A stretch of DNA of 64,000 bases from Flabesymbios commensalis (lineage: Eukaryota > Annelida > Polychaeta > Terebellida > Flabelligeridae), in contig OZ024914.1 of assembly GCA_964017125.1 (NCBI GenBank), positions 19,357,126 through 19,421,125 of the forward strand, in the 5' to 3' direction. Position 1 is the first letter of the stretch. Each line of letters begins with the position of its first letter. Of this stretch, positions 32,674 to 58,978 are shown piece after piece. The notes beneath the pieces are model-generated. The model did not search any database and was not told where the DNA came from. It was given only the letters and a program-made list of their open reading frames with translations. The translations under genes were made by a program, and so were the position numbers.

Positions 32674-32877
32674 TCATTGACATTCTCTTCTGCATGTTCT
32701 GTGACGTGCCTGTGGTAGCCCTGTCGGTCCAACGCTGGTAAAGCCGAGAGCTAGCATTTGATAAGGCCTGGATCTTCTAGGTTCAAAATGATACCCTTTC
32801 AATGCCTCAGTTTTATCCACTGTACTTTCTAGCACTTCTACTTGGACGTCTTCGTGGTTGCTGTCAGTGTCAGACAT
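32674..32877 (-). CDS. Candidate N-terminal exon, acidic protein with YHFEP motif
   Basis: From ATG at 32877 the minus strand reads MSDTDSNHEDVQVEVLESTV, then LKGYHFEPRRSRPYQ. An acidic start followed by a short (P/G)YxFEP motif is common at the N-terminus of animal proteins carrying the C-terminal domain of P2X7. Codons after PYQ look unlike that family and no clear donor site is seen, so the true exon may end near 32755. The domain itself is not found nearby. The reading rests on one short motif. Confidence 0.25.
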   Translation of the reverse strand: MSDTDSNHEDVQVEVLESTVDKTEALKGYHFEPRRSRPYQMLALGFTSVGPTGLPQARHRTCRRECQ

Positions 32878-34189
32878 AGCCTACTAAATTTTTTTATAGC
32901 ATAGCGTTAGTTGAGTAACTAGTTGGTAAATTCTAGAAGTCATAGTATTTACTTTACGACACACTTGCGTTTTGGATGTGTTGTTGACTTGTCATGTGGA
33001 TAGCCTGTATGTAATGTAGGTGGTGCATGTGTACAGAAACGGGTTGCACCGAAAACGTGGGGTAAAGCAATGTCAAGGTCGACGGGAAGACCGCATTGCA
33101 CGCCAGAAAATTCAGTGGAGATTTTGTATCCATCCACCGTACACAGCGCTGTCGATAAACGGGTATCATCCAAGCCATGAAAGTAAATCGATAGAGTTCT
33201 TTCTCATTTGAACAATTTCTCCATCAATGTTATTATTACAGATTGTTTCAGGACGGATTTATAATACAAATTAGAAAATGAAAGATATGTGCTGAGTAAA
33301 TATCGATAACCTGATCCCTTTAAACCACGAAGGCTAGCAATTAGGATTTAGTGTCGTTATCAGCCGTGTCTGCTTGCAGAGGGGGGGGGGGATTGGCTAT
33401 GATATGAAAAGCAGTCTTTCCTCTTTTTTTAATCTCCTTGGTCCAAGAATATTGAAAATATTTGGAGAATATTTATGAAGGGTAACCCTTTCAGCATAAT
33501 ACAATAATTACATATACATATATGAAATCAATTAGTCAGGTATTACGTCCGCTGGTTTCCCAAAGGGCCCAGGTACATATATTGACACACGGTCAGGCCT
33601 AAGCAAATAATCACTCGCACAGGCTACAACACAAAATGACAAGAACATGGGTTTCATAATGCCGATCGGGGTCAGAGGGTTCAGAAGTCTTTAATTTTGT
33701 GTCCGAGCCAAAAAATTAATTATGGTCATGTCTGAAGAAGGTTGAAAGTTTTGTCTTAAAATAATTCAGGCTTTCAGTGTTTTTGATGTGTTTAGGCAGT
33801 TCGTTCCTAAAGGGTGGGTCAGTCTGATCTAGAATATGGCATGATGTCATATTGCTTGCTGTACGCTACACTGCAAATGTTGATCCTAATGAAATCAACA
33901 GTTGTTTAGCTGATTCAGTGAATGATTGATTAGGGATAAAATTCACATTAATTTTGTGCTGGTATCAACTGCTATTAATACTTATTATGGGAAAAGTGGA
34001 TTTTTCAAAGGTTGATAAATTGTAATATTAAGATACGGCTTTAAATTATGAGGCTTGGATCTACTTAGATTCTGATTTAATTTAAAGTTAGAACTTTTTG
34101 CGCAGTAGAGTGAGCGATAAATTAAGAAAATCAACTTTATCTTTAGGTCTCGCCACCAGGCTAAGGGCCTAAATCAGTAAATAGTAAAT
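32878..34189. other. Intergenic, no gene recognised
   Basis: Overlapping frames at 32949-33211 read the same DNA on both strands and resemble nothing known. A G-run lies at about 33381-33391. Confidence 0.45.
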
Positions 34190-34605
34190 AAGCCGAAATC
34201 CAGGGAGGTGTCTCCTAATAATGGATTATCACACAGAATATTTTTGATGCGGCTGTTCCAACCTCTATTGAAATAAAATAAAATACAAAGAAGTTAAAAT
34301 TTTGTGAATATTAATAAGCACACATAACGTTATCTTCTTCGTCAAGCCTCAAGGTCAAGGATATCAGATATAACTGTTTCATGATAACCTCGCAGGAATA
34401 CAGTGGTTTAAAATGATGTGTGTCTGTTCTGTGAAAGAGAGTTCGGATTATAGCCCAATTTTAACATTAGTGAGCTTTTAACACGCTAGGGGGGGGGGGG
34501 GGGGGGTAGCTCAAAATCTGTCTGGTAAGCATATATACCCATAGCGACCCTTTTTTCGAACAAGGACAACTCAAGCTTTATTCTGATATGTCACACTAAA
34601 TATCT
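34190..34605. repeat. Dispersed direct repeat, copy 1
   Basis: From AAGCCGAAATCCAGGGAGGT to CAAGCTTTATTCTGATATGT the stretch matches 36377-36762 closely throughout. This copy has a G homopolymer of about 18 bases at about 34490, where copy 2 has only GGGG. Confidence 0.9.
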
Positions 34606-34679
34606 GATAGGGTGAAAAATGGTAAAATTGGCCTGCGGAATTGAGGCAGTTTACAGGCCACACCAAACTAATTTACTGG

Positions 34680-35050
34680 ATGACGGATTCTCAGCAGAAA
34701 AAAATGAAGCGAGCGAGCAAATTTTTTTTTTTTCATTCTAAAAAAAAATTTTGATTCCCCCAAAAGTGGAGCGAGCTAAGAAGCGACAATTTTTTTAAAA
34801 ATATAAACTGATTCTCCGCAGAAAATGGGGCGAGCGAAAAAGCAATTTTTTTACAAAGAAAGAAACGTAAGTAACACTGACGTGATTTTCAGGCTGCAAA
34901 AAAAAAATTGGTGTCCCCGAACAAAAATGGAGCGGCGCAAGAAATTTTTTTCAAAATTGGTGCTTTCAAAAAAAATAGTGCGGCAAATTTTTTTTTTTTT
35001 TAATAACAAATTTTAATCAAGGTAAAATCAGAGCGGCGAATCTGTCATCC
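34680..35050. repeat. Decayed A/T-rich minisatellite with GGAGCGAGC core
   Basis: Phrases such as GCAGAAAATGGGGCGAGCG, AAAGTGGAGCGAGC and AAAATGGAGCGGCGC recur every 60-90 bp between long A or T runs. Confidence 0.55.
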
Positions 35051-36376
35051 ATAAAATTAATTTGCTGTGGCCACATGTGTTTCAATGGGACTGGCATTTG
35101 GGGTGGTGAGACCATCAGTAGATAAAAGGGGTTTGCGTGTTCTGGTCCTTTCTTGACATATTCCAGCTCCTTGATGATAAATCTGGAGCTTTATATCTAT
35201 ATTTTATTGAGTTTTACCATCGCTGTAACAATCTAAGTGTAATAGTTTAATATTATGTTATTATGTTTGTCTTTGTTATTTTTAACTTTTTTTTTATAAA
35301 AATCACAATGATTGCGGGTTGTACATCACTTGTACATAATTTTTTTTTTTTTTAAGTCTATACTGTCTCAGATTTGAGCTTACCTGGTCTAGTGACATGT
35401 CACCAGGTCTAGTGATAAACTAAGGTTACTGGTCTAGTGATACAAAATGTTAATCTCACACCCTGTATAAGTCATGGATGAAATGCCTGGTTAGTAGTTC
35501 GATTGTCATATGAGCCCAAATAAAAAGAAAAAAATAGTGAATTTAAAGCAGCTCCTTGGGATGACATCAATTTTCGTTTTTAATTTCGTACTGAAGTAGT
35601 GTATCCCACGAATCATTTCTATGAAACCAGAAGTAACACAAACAAACTATTTGTATACCTGAAAAACGATTGAATGTTTTCACAGCATTGGGCCGCATGC
35701 TGATGGCATCGGCCCAGCGTTGGGTAGACAATCAGTGCTGCAGGTGTGTCCTCCCGTGTCCTGACTATAAGACACCAATCAGCGGTGACTGCTCTGATCT
35801 TACTGTCTGATAAGTGGGAATATGTGATGTAAAGTGCTGAATATTGCTGACTTGTTTTGTTTACATGTCAATATACAACCTGGAAATACGACTATTTCAC
35901 TCTTTTTCGGTACTTTAAAATTGTTTTTTGACTTTTTCGTATTTTCAGTTAAGATCAGTAGGCTATATACGTAATATAGCTTCATATAAATTAAATTTTC
36001 AAAATTGACAACATTGAAAATGTCTCATTCCAAGGGGTCCCTTTAAGTATGGATGCTACTAATAACAGTCCATTCTAGTATGTGTGGCATATTTCAACAA
36101 CAATTTTTGAAATACAAGGTAACCATGACGACTTTGTGTGACGAAATAGAGGCGGGAATAGCCACTTCATTTAACTGTTTCATTCAATGCGACGTTCATG
36201 GAAACCAGGCCAATTTTTATAATATCAATAATTATTCAAAGGGCTCCGAGGGCAATAGTTCTCTATATTTTTGCCTAATTCAAAAACTATATTGTTCAAA
36301 ACACCTTCAAGCTTCATACCAGGCCGAAATAAAATAAACCAAGAAAATTATTTCTCTACATATGGTCTAACCACCC
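35051..36376. other. Intergenic between the two repeat copies
   Basis: Contains long T runs and a partial palindromic MITE scrap near 35690-35735 (CATCGGCCCAGCGTTGGG). The 94-codon frame at 36053-36337 is not recognised and has no supporting context. Confidence 0.45.
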
Positions 36377-36762
36377 TAAATAAGCCGAAATCCAGGGAGG
36401 TGTCTACTAATTGAATCATCACACAAAATATTTTTGATGCGGCTGTTCCAACCTCTATTGAAACAAAATAAAATACAAAGAAGTTAAAATTTTGTGAATA
36501 TTTAGTAATCACACGTTATCTTCTTTGTCAAGGATATCAGATATAACTGTTTCATGATAACCTCGCACGGATACAGTGGGTTAAAATGATGTGTGTCTGT
36601 TAGAACTGTGAAAGAGAGTACGGATTATAGCCCAATTTTAACAGTAGTGACCTTTTACACGCTATGGGGCGTAGCTCAAAATCTGTCTGGTAAGCATACC
36701 CATAGCGGGCCTGTTTTTGAACAAGGACAACTCAAGCTTTATCCTGATATGTCACACTAAGG
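36377..36762. repeat. Dispersed direct repeat, copy 2
   Basis: It matches 34190-34605 in the same orientation, 2.19 kb away. Confidence 0.9.
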
Positions 36763-36799
36763 GTGGTAAGACCTTAGGCTTTGCAGTGGAAATGTTGAG

Positions 36800-37280
36800 T
36801 CTCGATAAACATCGAAAAAGAAGGAAACATCGAAAAGGAAGGAAAGATCGAAAAGGAATCGAAAAGGGAACTCCAAACATCGGAAGAAGTTTGAAAACGC
36901 AAAATTAGATATCAAAATACTTTACTTGACTATTAATCATACCCCATGTCAGATTAACTTGTATCTCATGTTTCTCGCCAATTTCTCAGTCAATTCTCAA
37001 CTGATTTTCATGAAATTTTGTATGGACTATTTGCGAGTCACTCGGCGACTACTGTGAAATTTTCATCGGAAAGTACAAAGTACAAATTATAAGTAAATAT
37101 AACAATATTACAATAATAAGGGCCTTAAATGCGTAGCCGCTTGTATTTATCTGAGACTATAGCGACCAAATGCTTTTCTCAACACGTTTTTGGTGTTTAA
37201 TTAAGTTCCTTTTTAATGTTTCCTTCCTTTTCGATTCCTTTTCTATGTTTCGCTCCTTTTTGATGTTTCTCCAGACCGGA
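36800..37280. repeat. Purine-rich array and its inverted counterpart
   Basis: CATCGAAAAAGAAGGAAA and two or three similar units (36808-36870) face the inverse CCTTTTCGATTCCTTTTCTA (37220-37250). The pair could fold or mark the arms of an element of about 470 bp. Confidence 0.5.
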
Positions 37281-37346
37281 AATGTCTTGTCACTAGGTGG
37301 ATGCTCGTTCCTCCAGACCCTTGGAGGATTGGAGTAGCTGTAGCCC

Positions 37347-37560
37347 TGCGGAGCAGGTCACCACAGACAACTGCGGTATTAGCTCGCAGCGTGTCGATAA
37401 GATTCTATTATATTCTACTGCGGAGCAGGTCACCACAGACAGCTGCAGAATTAGCTCGCAGCGAGTCGATAAGATTCTATTCTATTCTACTGCGGAGCAG
37501 ATCACCACAGAGCTGTGGAAAAAGCTCGCAGCGAGTCTAGATTCTATTCTATTCTATAGA
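37347..37560 (+). repeat. 72-bp tandem repeat, three copies
   Basis: Units start TGCGGAGCAGGTCACCACAG at 37347, 37419 and 37491. Since 72 is divisible by three, a frame stays open (37297-37599) with a 24-residue repeat (AEQVTTD, SSQRVDKIL). No start context, splice sites or similarity support a gene. The third unit has a small deletion. Confidence 0.9.
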
Positions 37561-37659
37561 CTTGTGTGTTCAGGAGAGCTTTCCTATCTTGTACAATGAT
37601 CTCTTCCCTTTATTCACTAACAGTGCCTCGATTGCTACTTTGAGTAGTCGTTAGATCTA

Positions 37660-37693
37660 TTTATTGAATCTACCTATAGGTAGATTCAATAAA
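37660..37693. repeat. Perfect 34-bp palindrome
   Basis: TTTATTGAATCTACC, TATA, then the exact inverse GGTAGATTCAATAAA. Confidence 0.95.
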
Positions 37694-39115
37694 TTTTAAA
37701 ATTGTCCAATAAAATTATGCTGAGCCTTTTTTCGTAACTGCCGACATGCTAAAATAAATATTTGACCACATTTCACAATTTTCACTGTGCAAGAAAAATG
37801 CTGTGCTAGATCAAAATCTGAGCTAAGTTATAAAAACGTCCAAAAGATGGCACCTCAATGTGGCAAGCGGTTATGGGGGTAACAGAATCCTAAACATCAC
37901 CCAGACACTCAAACTTTTTAAAGAAAACTACTGAGGTGTTGCTGCTGTTGAGAGTTTTAGTTTTTGATACATCAGGGCACCCAACGAGTGCCCCGCAGTA
38001 ACAGTAGCAAATATATACCACATATGCACATAACAATCAGAAATTTGGCACGAGGGGGTCAAGGAAGAAGATAACTTTTGATGGATTCACATCCTTATAG
38101 CTATGAAACTTCCATTTTTACCCTCGGTGCGTCCCATGAGGAAGTGCAGGGTAGGCAAACAAAACTTCACCCAGGTTTTACCCTGGGTGAACTAGTGCAG
38201 CCTTCCCCAGGTATCTCATTTCTTTGAGATTCCCACATTGTTCTGTCCAAACGGTCTTAATGAACTTCCTCATAGGGCAGTGGACATAGTCTATTTTCAT
38301 TTTTTGCATTTTTTTACAAAAATTGAAAAAATGGCACCTGCGTGAAAAAATTATCAAAAGGGCCACAGCATGCCTGTTCCACTTACCTCATCAAGCACTT
38401 GTTGCAAAAATTACGGAATTAAAGGCGAGAGCTGGCACCATTTTTTGTAATTGCGAGAAATCTATTGATTGGAAAACCTGGGAAAGGTGATAAAAGTGCC
38501 ATTCAAAACAAATAATGTTTTTAATTCTACAATGATGGCTTTATTTCGACCAGTAATAATGAACAAAAAGAACAAACAAACAGAGAAAAATATGCATTTT
38601 ATTGCAGGGTCTCACAAATTCACATATGTCCTGAAAAAAACCAAAAAACCCCAGCAAGATCACTTTTTGTGATGTACCTACTTAAGTAGGCCTAGGTACA
38701 TTCCAAACACACAGTCATTTTGATATTTTTTTCTTGTTTTTTTTTCAGGATTTATGTGAATTAGTGATACACTGCAATAAAAAAACCTATGTAATTGTTA
38801 TTGCTCCCAGCAATTCATGCAACCAAAATTAAAACTTTCTCAAGTTTAAAAATTCTACAATCTACTAACATTTACAAGACAAACATCTGCATGCAATGTT
38901 ATATAATGATACATAATTTAATATGAACAATCACAAAAGAGAAATTATAAATGATTTCAACAAAATGTACAATCCAGTGCCTCTTAGGTCTACTCCTAAC
39001 ACTTCCAATGCTGAAATATTCTCATATAAAGTTATAAATCAAGATGTCAAAGGTTTTTAAATTTCAAAATCATTATAAACATGATAAATGCCTTCTCTTT
39101 CTGCTTCCTTCATTT
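37694..39115. other. Intergenic, no gene recognised
   Basis: A short inverted repeat, TTCACCCAGG with CCTGGGTGAA, lies at about 38166-38191. Nothing else is supported. Confidence 0.45.
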
Positions 39116-39187
39116 TTAATTCTTTCAGTGCGGGGATCGATGTCAGAATCTGATGTCTAAAGTCGATCCCCCCACTGAGAGGTTTTT
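39116..39187. mobile_element. piggyBac-like MITE hairpin, internally deleted
   Basis: TTAA, then TTTCAGTGCGGGGATCGA, GTCAGAATCTGATGTC and AAAGTCGATCCCCCCACTGA. One of the two central arms is missing. Confidence 0.7.
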
Positions 39188-39439
39188 AAAAAGAAACCTC
39201 AACCTAATCCCTCAAAGTAAATAATCCCTACATCATTTGATCTATATTTTAGTTCGATATTTAAATTAATACACAGTAGCCTGCTTCACCAAATAAATCA
39301 TATTTTATTGTTCCAGATTATCTTTTTTTACATGGCACCGTGCCATGCCCTTACTCTCTGGTTACTATGCCCCCTAAACCTGGTGTCATGCATCAACCGT
39401 CTACACCCTAACTCTCATCGTAATTGTGTTGATATTATT

Positions 39440-40739
39440 AAGGCTCCCCCCCCTACCAGGGGGAGGCTTTTAGTTTTTGTACGGTTTCGTCCGCCGGCGC
39501 GTGTGGGCGGCGCCGCGCATGGACACCGGCTCCAGTTGGATACAAGTATTAATACCTAGGCTGCATCAATTTTTCAGAAAGTTCGGGAAAATATTCGGGT
39601 CATTGCGGTCATCTTTAACCTTTTTTCATCAAATTAGGAGCTTGTCACCCTGATATCTACCAAATCGCTTTTTCGATTCTTTTTGTGTTCAACATACTGG
39701 ATGCAAATATTAATTCCTAGGCTGCATCAATTTTTCAGAAAGTTTGTGAAAATATTCGGGTCACGGCGGCCATCTTTAATCTTTTTTCGTCAAATTTGGA
39801 CCTTGTCACCCTGATAACTTCAATTCCGCTTTTCAAATATACTCAAAATTCAACATATTGCATAGTAGTATTAATTTCTAGCCTGCAACAATTTTTCAGA
39901 AAGTTCAGAATAATATCCGGGTCATGACGGCCATCTTTAATTATTTTTTTCGTCAAATTAGAACCTTGTCACCCTGATAACTTCAAAGCTGCTCATCCGA
40001 TATACTCAATATTCAAAATACTGCATAGTAGTATTAATTCCTAGCCTGCATCAATTTTTCAGAAATTTCGGAAGAATATCCGGGTCATGGCTGCCATCTT
40101 TAATCTTTTTTTGTCAAATTATGACCTTGTCACCCTGATATCTACAAAACCGCTTTTTCGATTCACTCTGTGTTAAACATACTGGATGCAACTATTAATT
40201 CTTAGGCTGCATCAATTTTTTAGCAAGTTCGGGGAAATATTCTGGTCATGGCGGCCATCTTTAATCTTTTTTCGTGAAATTAGGACTTTGTCACCCTGAT
40301 AACATCAAAGCCGCTTATCCGATATACTCAATATTCAAAATACTGCATAGTAGTGATAATTCCTAGCTGCATCAATTTTTCAGAAAGTTCAGGAGAATAT
40401 TTGGGTCATGGCGGCCATCTTTAATATTTTTTCTTAAATTTAGGACCTTGTCACCCTGATAACTTCAAAGCCACTCATCCGATATACTCAATAGTCAACA
40501 TAGTGCATAGTAGTGGTATTTCCTAGACTGCATTAATTTTTCAAAAAGTTTGGGAAAATATCCGGGTCATGGCGGCCATCTTTAGTCTTTTTTCGTCAAG
40601 TTAGAACCTTATCACCCTAGCCTAAAGCTGCTAGCCTCTGCCTCATAATATTACTTGATAATTACATGTACAAATTGATTATCTGCAAAAATAATAATTA
40701 ATGTATAACTCTAATTTGAAAAGTGGGAGGGGGAGCCTT
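39440..40739. mobile_element. Second satellite-bearing element, about 160-bp units, 7 copies
   Basis: Ends AAGGCTCCCCCC (39440) and GGGGGAGCCTT (to 40739) are inverted. A GC-rich head (39480-39540) precedes seven units that start with GTATTAATTCCTAGGCTGCA at about 39545, 39706, 39867, 40028, 40190, 40348 and 40508. Each then has CAATTTTTCAGAAAGTTCGG, GGCGGCCATCTTTAATC and CCTTGTCACCCTGATAAC. No coding sequence is present. Confidence 0.8.
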
Positions 40740-41065
40740 CTTGGGTGTTTACATGGTAAACACTTGCATCTAGTTTGACACATTTTTTTTGTCCAATGTT
40801 GGAGAAGCAGTTGCATTTTAAAAGCATCCCTTAGACAGTAACCCTAAACTGCTAAAGACCAGCTTCAATTGTCATTCAGAACTGTCAGGCTCCAGATTAA
40901 AAATGTTTAATTTCCTGAGAACATGTTCTAAGTACCAGTGGAGTAAACAGTTGAAATTTGTTGGAATTCTGAGACATGAAATATTTTATATGCATGATAG
41001 CGGTTGATTTGACAACTGAAGGATACAAACGTTAATGCTAAATATTATACATTGATTTTATTCAG

Positions 41066-55463
<14,398 letters not shown>

Positions 55464-56590
55464 ATTGATGGCTGATTATGAGAGGTCTGGTGCTACTGTT
55501 CACGACTCAGAATAAATTATTTGGAGTAGGCAGTACAAAGAACATTCCTCAACTATTGTATTTAGGGAAAAGGTTTTCCATTTATTTATTTATTATCAGA
55601 AGTGTAGAATGAGCAATTTTTCTTCCCCTCAGGCCAATAATTTATTTCCGTCAATTTATATTTATTTTAAGATGTATCTACAATGTAGTGCTCTAATGCA
55701 CAGAACAAGGTGAAAGTTTTTTGATTCCTGAAGTATTAGATCAAAGATAGGAATACTGGTACTAAAATTAATCTGACCGATAAACAAACATCACCTTGAA
55801 CTAGTTTGTTCACTTTTACAACACCAAATTATATATGTGGTAATTGTAATTTTACCCACTTGAAATTTTGTTTATCTTCACTTCTGTTACTGTAAAAAAT
55901 AGTAATATTTGTTAATTTTAGGGAAAGGACATACTTGGAAACTAAACATATATTTCATCCACAAAAACATTGTGAGTGCAATATGGCAAAGTGGATGAGA
56001 GGTAGTTTGGTAATTATATGAAAACAACTCACTGTTGTCGAAGTCCAAAAATGAATACTTTTCATATTACACGTGGTACTAATGACAGTAGAGATTGAAG
56101 ATTATTGTAAATTTATCATCACCTGAACACGACTGCTATGATGGTCAACATTTTCAGCACCAGAGACTGCTAGTTGGTGGTGAAAGGGTTAACAGTGTCT
56201 AAGTTAATAATTTTAGGTAGCTATTTTTCCCACATGGATTGGTGATAAAAGCCTTCAACTCATCAAACATGAGACATTGACTCATTATTGAAATAAATGG
56301 CCAACGGCTGCCTGAAGTGGATAAAAAATACTCAGTGCAATTTCAATTATTTCAGGTATATGTTAGTTATATGTTAGTCTTAGTATGTTTCTAACTATTC
56401 ATGATGCATTAATTTAATATATTTATTGAGTATCAAATCCATTCAGAAATGCCTAATTTTTTATTGCAGCACTCCCTGGCAATTATACTTTAATTTCAAT
56501 TGTTATATATAGGTAGCCTACATTAATGTTTGGATAATATATTATCATGTGAAATAAGGCATGTTATACTACCAGTTCATTACAATGGTG
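55464..56590 (+). other. ALDH 3' UTR and downstream region
   Basis: AATAAA at 55511-55516 is the first poly(A) signal candidate, 48 bases after the stop. Nothing else is recognised. Confidence 0.5.
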
Positions 56591-56599
56591 ACACGCAAC

Positions 56600-56770
56600 T
56601 TCAAGTGGTTGAAAATTACTCATATTTGTTTAATTTGAGACCAAGCATTGGCAAATCTTGATGTTTAAACACACATTTCATTCCCAATGACTGTGATTTA
56701 CTCAGCTAATGAAACAGAATAAATATCACTACAGTTGTGTTTAGCGGTTTCAGGGTTGAATTAGGGGCAT
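56600..56770. mobile_element. TTAA-type MITE, inverted relative of 47.27 and 52.03 kb copies
   Basis: CAACTTCAAGTGGTTGAAAA, CTTGATGTTTAAACACACAT and GACTGTGATTTA match the inverse of those copies. Confidence 0.55.
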
Positions 56771-57293
56771 ATGTGACACTTTGACAGTTTTACTGCTCGG
56801 TAATGAAATCATTTAATATTTATGCGCAGTTTATATATACAGTATTTATTATTTTCTGTCTTTACACGGAGATGTCTTTATTTGTGTTTCAATTTCTATT
56901 GTTATCTCTCAGTCTTTGCACATCAAAACTGGTAGAACAATCAAATTGACATTTGTATTTGTAGGCCTATACAAGTGATTGCTTGGCTATTGTTTTTTTA
57001 CTATAATAATTGTATAACTTGTTATAAACTGACATTAGTTTTCAATTAAGAGGCTAGTTGTCTTGGAATAATAGGGGTAGGAAACAAGTATTATTGTCAC
57101 ATTTACCAATTTATAGATATATATTTTTGTATCATCCCAACGTCTTTCATAAAAACTCATTTGAGCCTCATGTTATAAGCAATGGTGCTGCCTCATTTCG
57201 CATATATACCAACCGAATCAAATATACTTGAGTTATCTATATCAGAGGAGATTTGAACTGCTCTGCAAAGTCAGAAGGCAGTAGCTGTTTATT

Positions 57294-57490
57294 TTAACCC
57301 CTTCAGTGTGGGGACCGACATTAGACTTCAGAATCTGACATCTAAAGTCGATCACTGCACTTAAAGAGTAAGATATTCATAATGGCCATAAACCCAAAAC
57401 ATAGGTATTCAAACAAAGCAGAAAGAGATAACTAAGACCTTTACGATAATTTCAAATTGAAAAACTCCTGTGGTGTCTTGGTTTATATGG
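57294..57490. mobile_element. piggyBac-like hairpin MITE
   Basis: TTAACCCCTTCAGTGTGGGG, TTCAGAATCTGACATC and AAAGTCGATCACTGCACT, followed by AGGTATTCAAACAAAGCAG. Confidence 0.75.
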
Positions 57491-57521
57491 GTGGCTTCCA
57501 CGACAGCGACATTTACTTTTG

Positions 57522-57957
57522 CAGGGCTCTCACGCTCATGAAAAATCATGGAAAACCATGGAAAATGAAAAAATAAAATCATGGTATGGAAAAGTCGTGA
57601 AAAATGAAAATTTGGCAAAAAGTCATGGAAATGTCATGGAATTTTAATTTTTTATAAGTGTCTATCGCTTTTTTTTTGAGAAGAATGTTTTGATTACCTA
57701 CAAATTTGACACACAATGACACTGACAGTCCCCTATAGCTGTAAAATCTTTTACATGCGAAAAGAAAGAAACTCGACTCTGAGACACCTGGTTCTACTTT
57801 AGATCGGACCACTGTGTAGGTTGGTGGAGGCTTTGCAGTCAGTTTTAAATGTGTATTTTTATATTCGTTTACGAAGTCATGGAATTCTTAAAACATGGTG
57901 ATGGAAAATCATGGAAAAGTCATGGAATTTCATTTCCAGATCTCTGTGGGAACCCTG
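57522..57957. mobile_element. hAT-type MITE with CATGGAAA repeats, 436 bp
   Basis: CAGGGCTCTCACGC at the left and GTGGGAACCCTG at the right are inverted, and CTTTTG flanks both sides. The interior has many copies of AATCATGGAAAA and GTCATGGAAT near both ends. Frames at 57409-57812 and 57895-58101 are translations of it. Confidence 0.75.
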
Positions 57958-58202
57958 CTTTTGTGTTTAAAAATATTTGTTTTGTTAATAGTATTAATAT
58001 CTAGAGAACAAAGAAACGAGTCTGAGTCTATCAAAACTATTTTATCATTGACATTGTATGTGCTAAAACTAAGCAGCTACTGTCATTTGGCTCGGAATTA
58101 GCGGTAGTGTCGTGATTAACAGTTGGAAATGAATTGGAATGTCAACTCCTTGTCACCCCGGATCCCGGGAGCAAGCTCTCGCTCTCGGTATTCTGGTCTC
58201 AA

Positions 58203-58380
58203 TTAACCCTTTAAACGCTGACAAATGTTTATATAAACCAGAAAATCAAAGGTTTGGTTTGTTTATAGAGGTGTTTCTACTTCATTTGAATGCCTTTGTT
58301 ATGGGTCTACGGACATTTTAAATCATTTAATCTTTCAGTGCTGAGATCAAATTTAGAAGTCCGATTCTGGCGTCTAAGTG
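58203..58380. mobile_element. piggyBac-like MITE, decayed
   Basis: TTAACCCTTTAAACGCTGAC, then inverse internal phrases (CATTTGAATGCCTTTGTTAT, GGGTCTACGG) and a right end TTAATCTTTCAGTGCTGAGA. A (TAA)n microsatellite follows at about 58391-58411. Confidence 0.65.
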
Positions 58381-58698
58381 GTTCCCTGGTTAATAATAAT
58401 AATAATAATATATTTATTTCGTATTCGGGATACATGTACATGCAATAGAACAATAACATTTAACGTGTAATTATGTGAATATATAGAAAAATCACTCGGT
58501 GCACAGAAGATCGATCCCAGATATTATGTCCTCTCGTGGTATGTTACCTAAATGTACATTGTTTCTTAACTTTTCTTAATTTAAAGCAGGTTAAAGAAAC
58601 AAAATGTTTTCCCCGTCACCCCATGAAGATTAAATATTGTGAGTCTGATGAACGACGCACCCAATGTTATTACAGGTCTCTACAGCGTGAATGCAGTT

Positions 58699-58978
58699 TT
58701 AACCCTCTCAGCACGGTGACCGTCTTTACACTTCAGAATCTGATGTCTACAGACTTCAGATTCTGACGTCTAAAGACGGTCACCGCACTGAGAGAATTAA
58801 AATATTTACAATGATCATAGACTTTCTGCTTCTTTTAAATACCTATGCTATGGGTCTACGGCCCATTACAAATATTTCAATTCTTACAGTGCAAGGATCG
58901 ACTTTAGACGTCAGAATCTGACGTCTACAGACGTCAGATTCTGACGTATAAAGACGGTCCCCGCACTGAAAGGGTTAA
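58699..58978. mobile_element. Pair of piggyBac-like hairpins bounding an internal segment
   Basis: TTAA 58699-58702 to TTAA 58797-58800 is a near-perfect 102-bp palindrome (CTTCAGAATCTGATGTC and inverse). A second hairpin occupies about 58881-58978 and ends GAAAGGGTTAA. Between them are CATAGACTTT and TATGCTATGGGTCTACGG, the family interior. Confidence 0.85.

Noticed and set aside
36053-36337. 94-codon plus-strand protein
   Set aside because: No family resemblance, no splice context and surrounded by repeats.
34190-36762. Direct repeats as the long terminal repeats of a retroelement
   Set aside because: There is no coding sequence between them, no terminal TG/CA pattern that I trust and no primer-binding-like site. 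A duplicated dispersed repeat explains them.
37347-37560. CRISPR-like repeat array
   Set aside because: The units are contiguous 72-bp tandem copies without unique spacers, in an animal genome.
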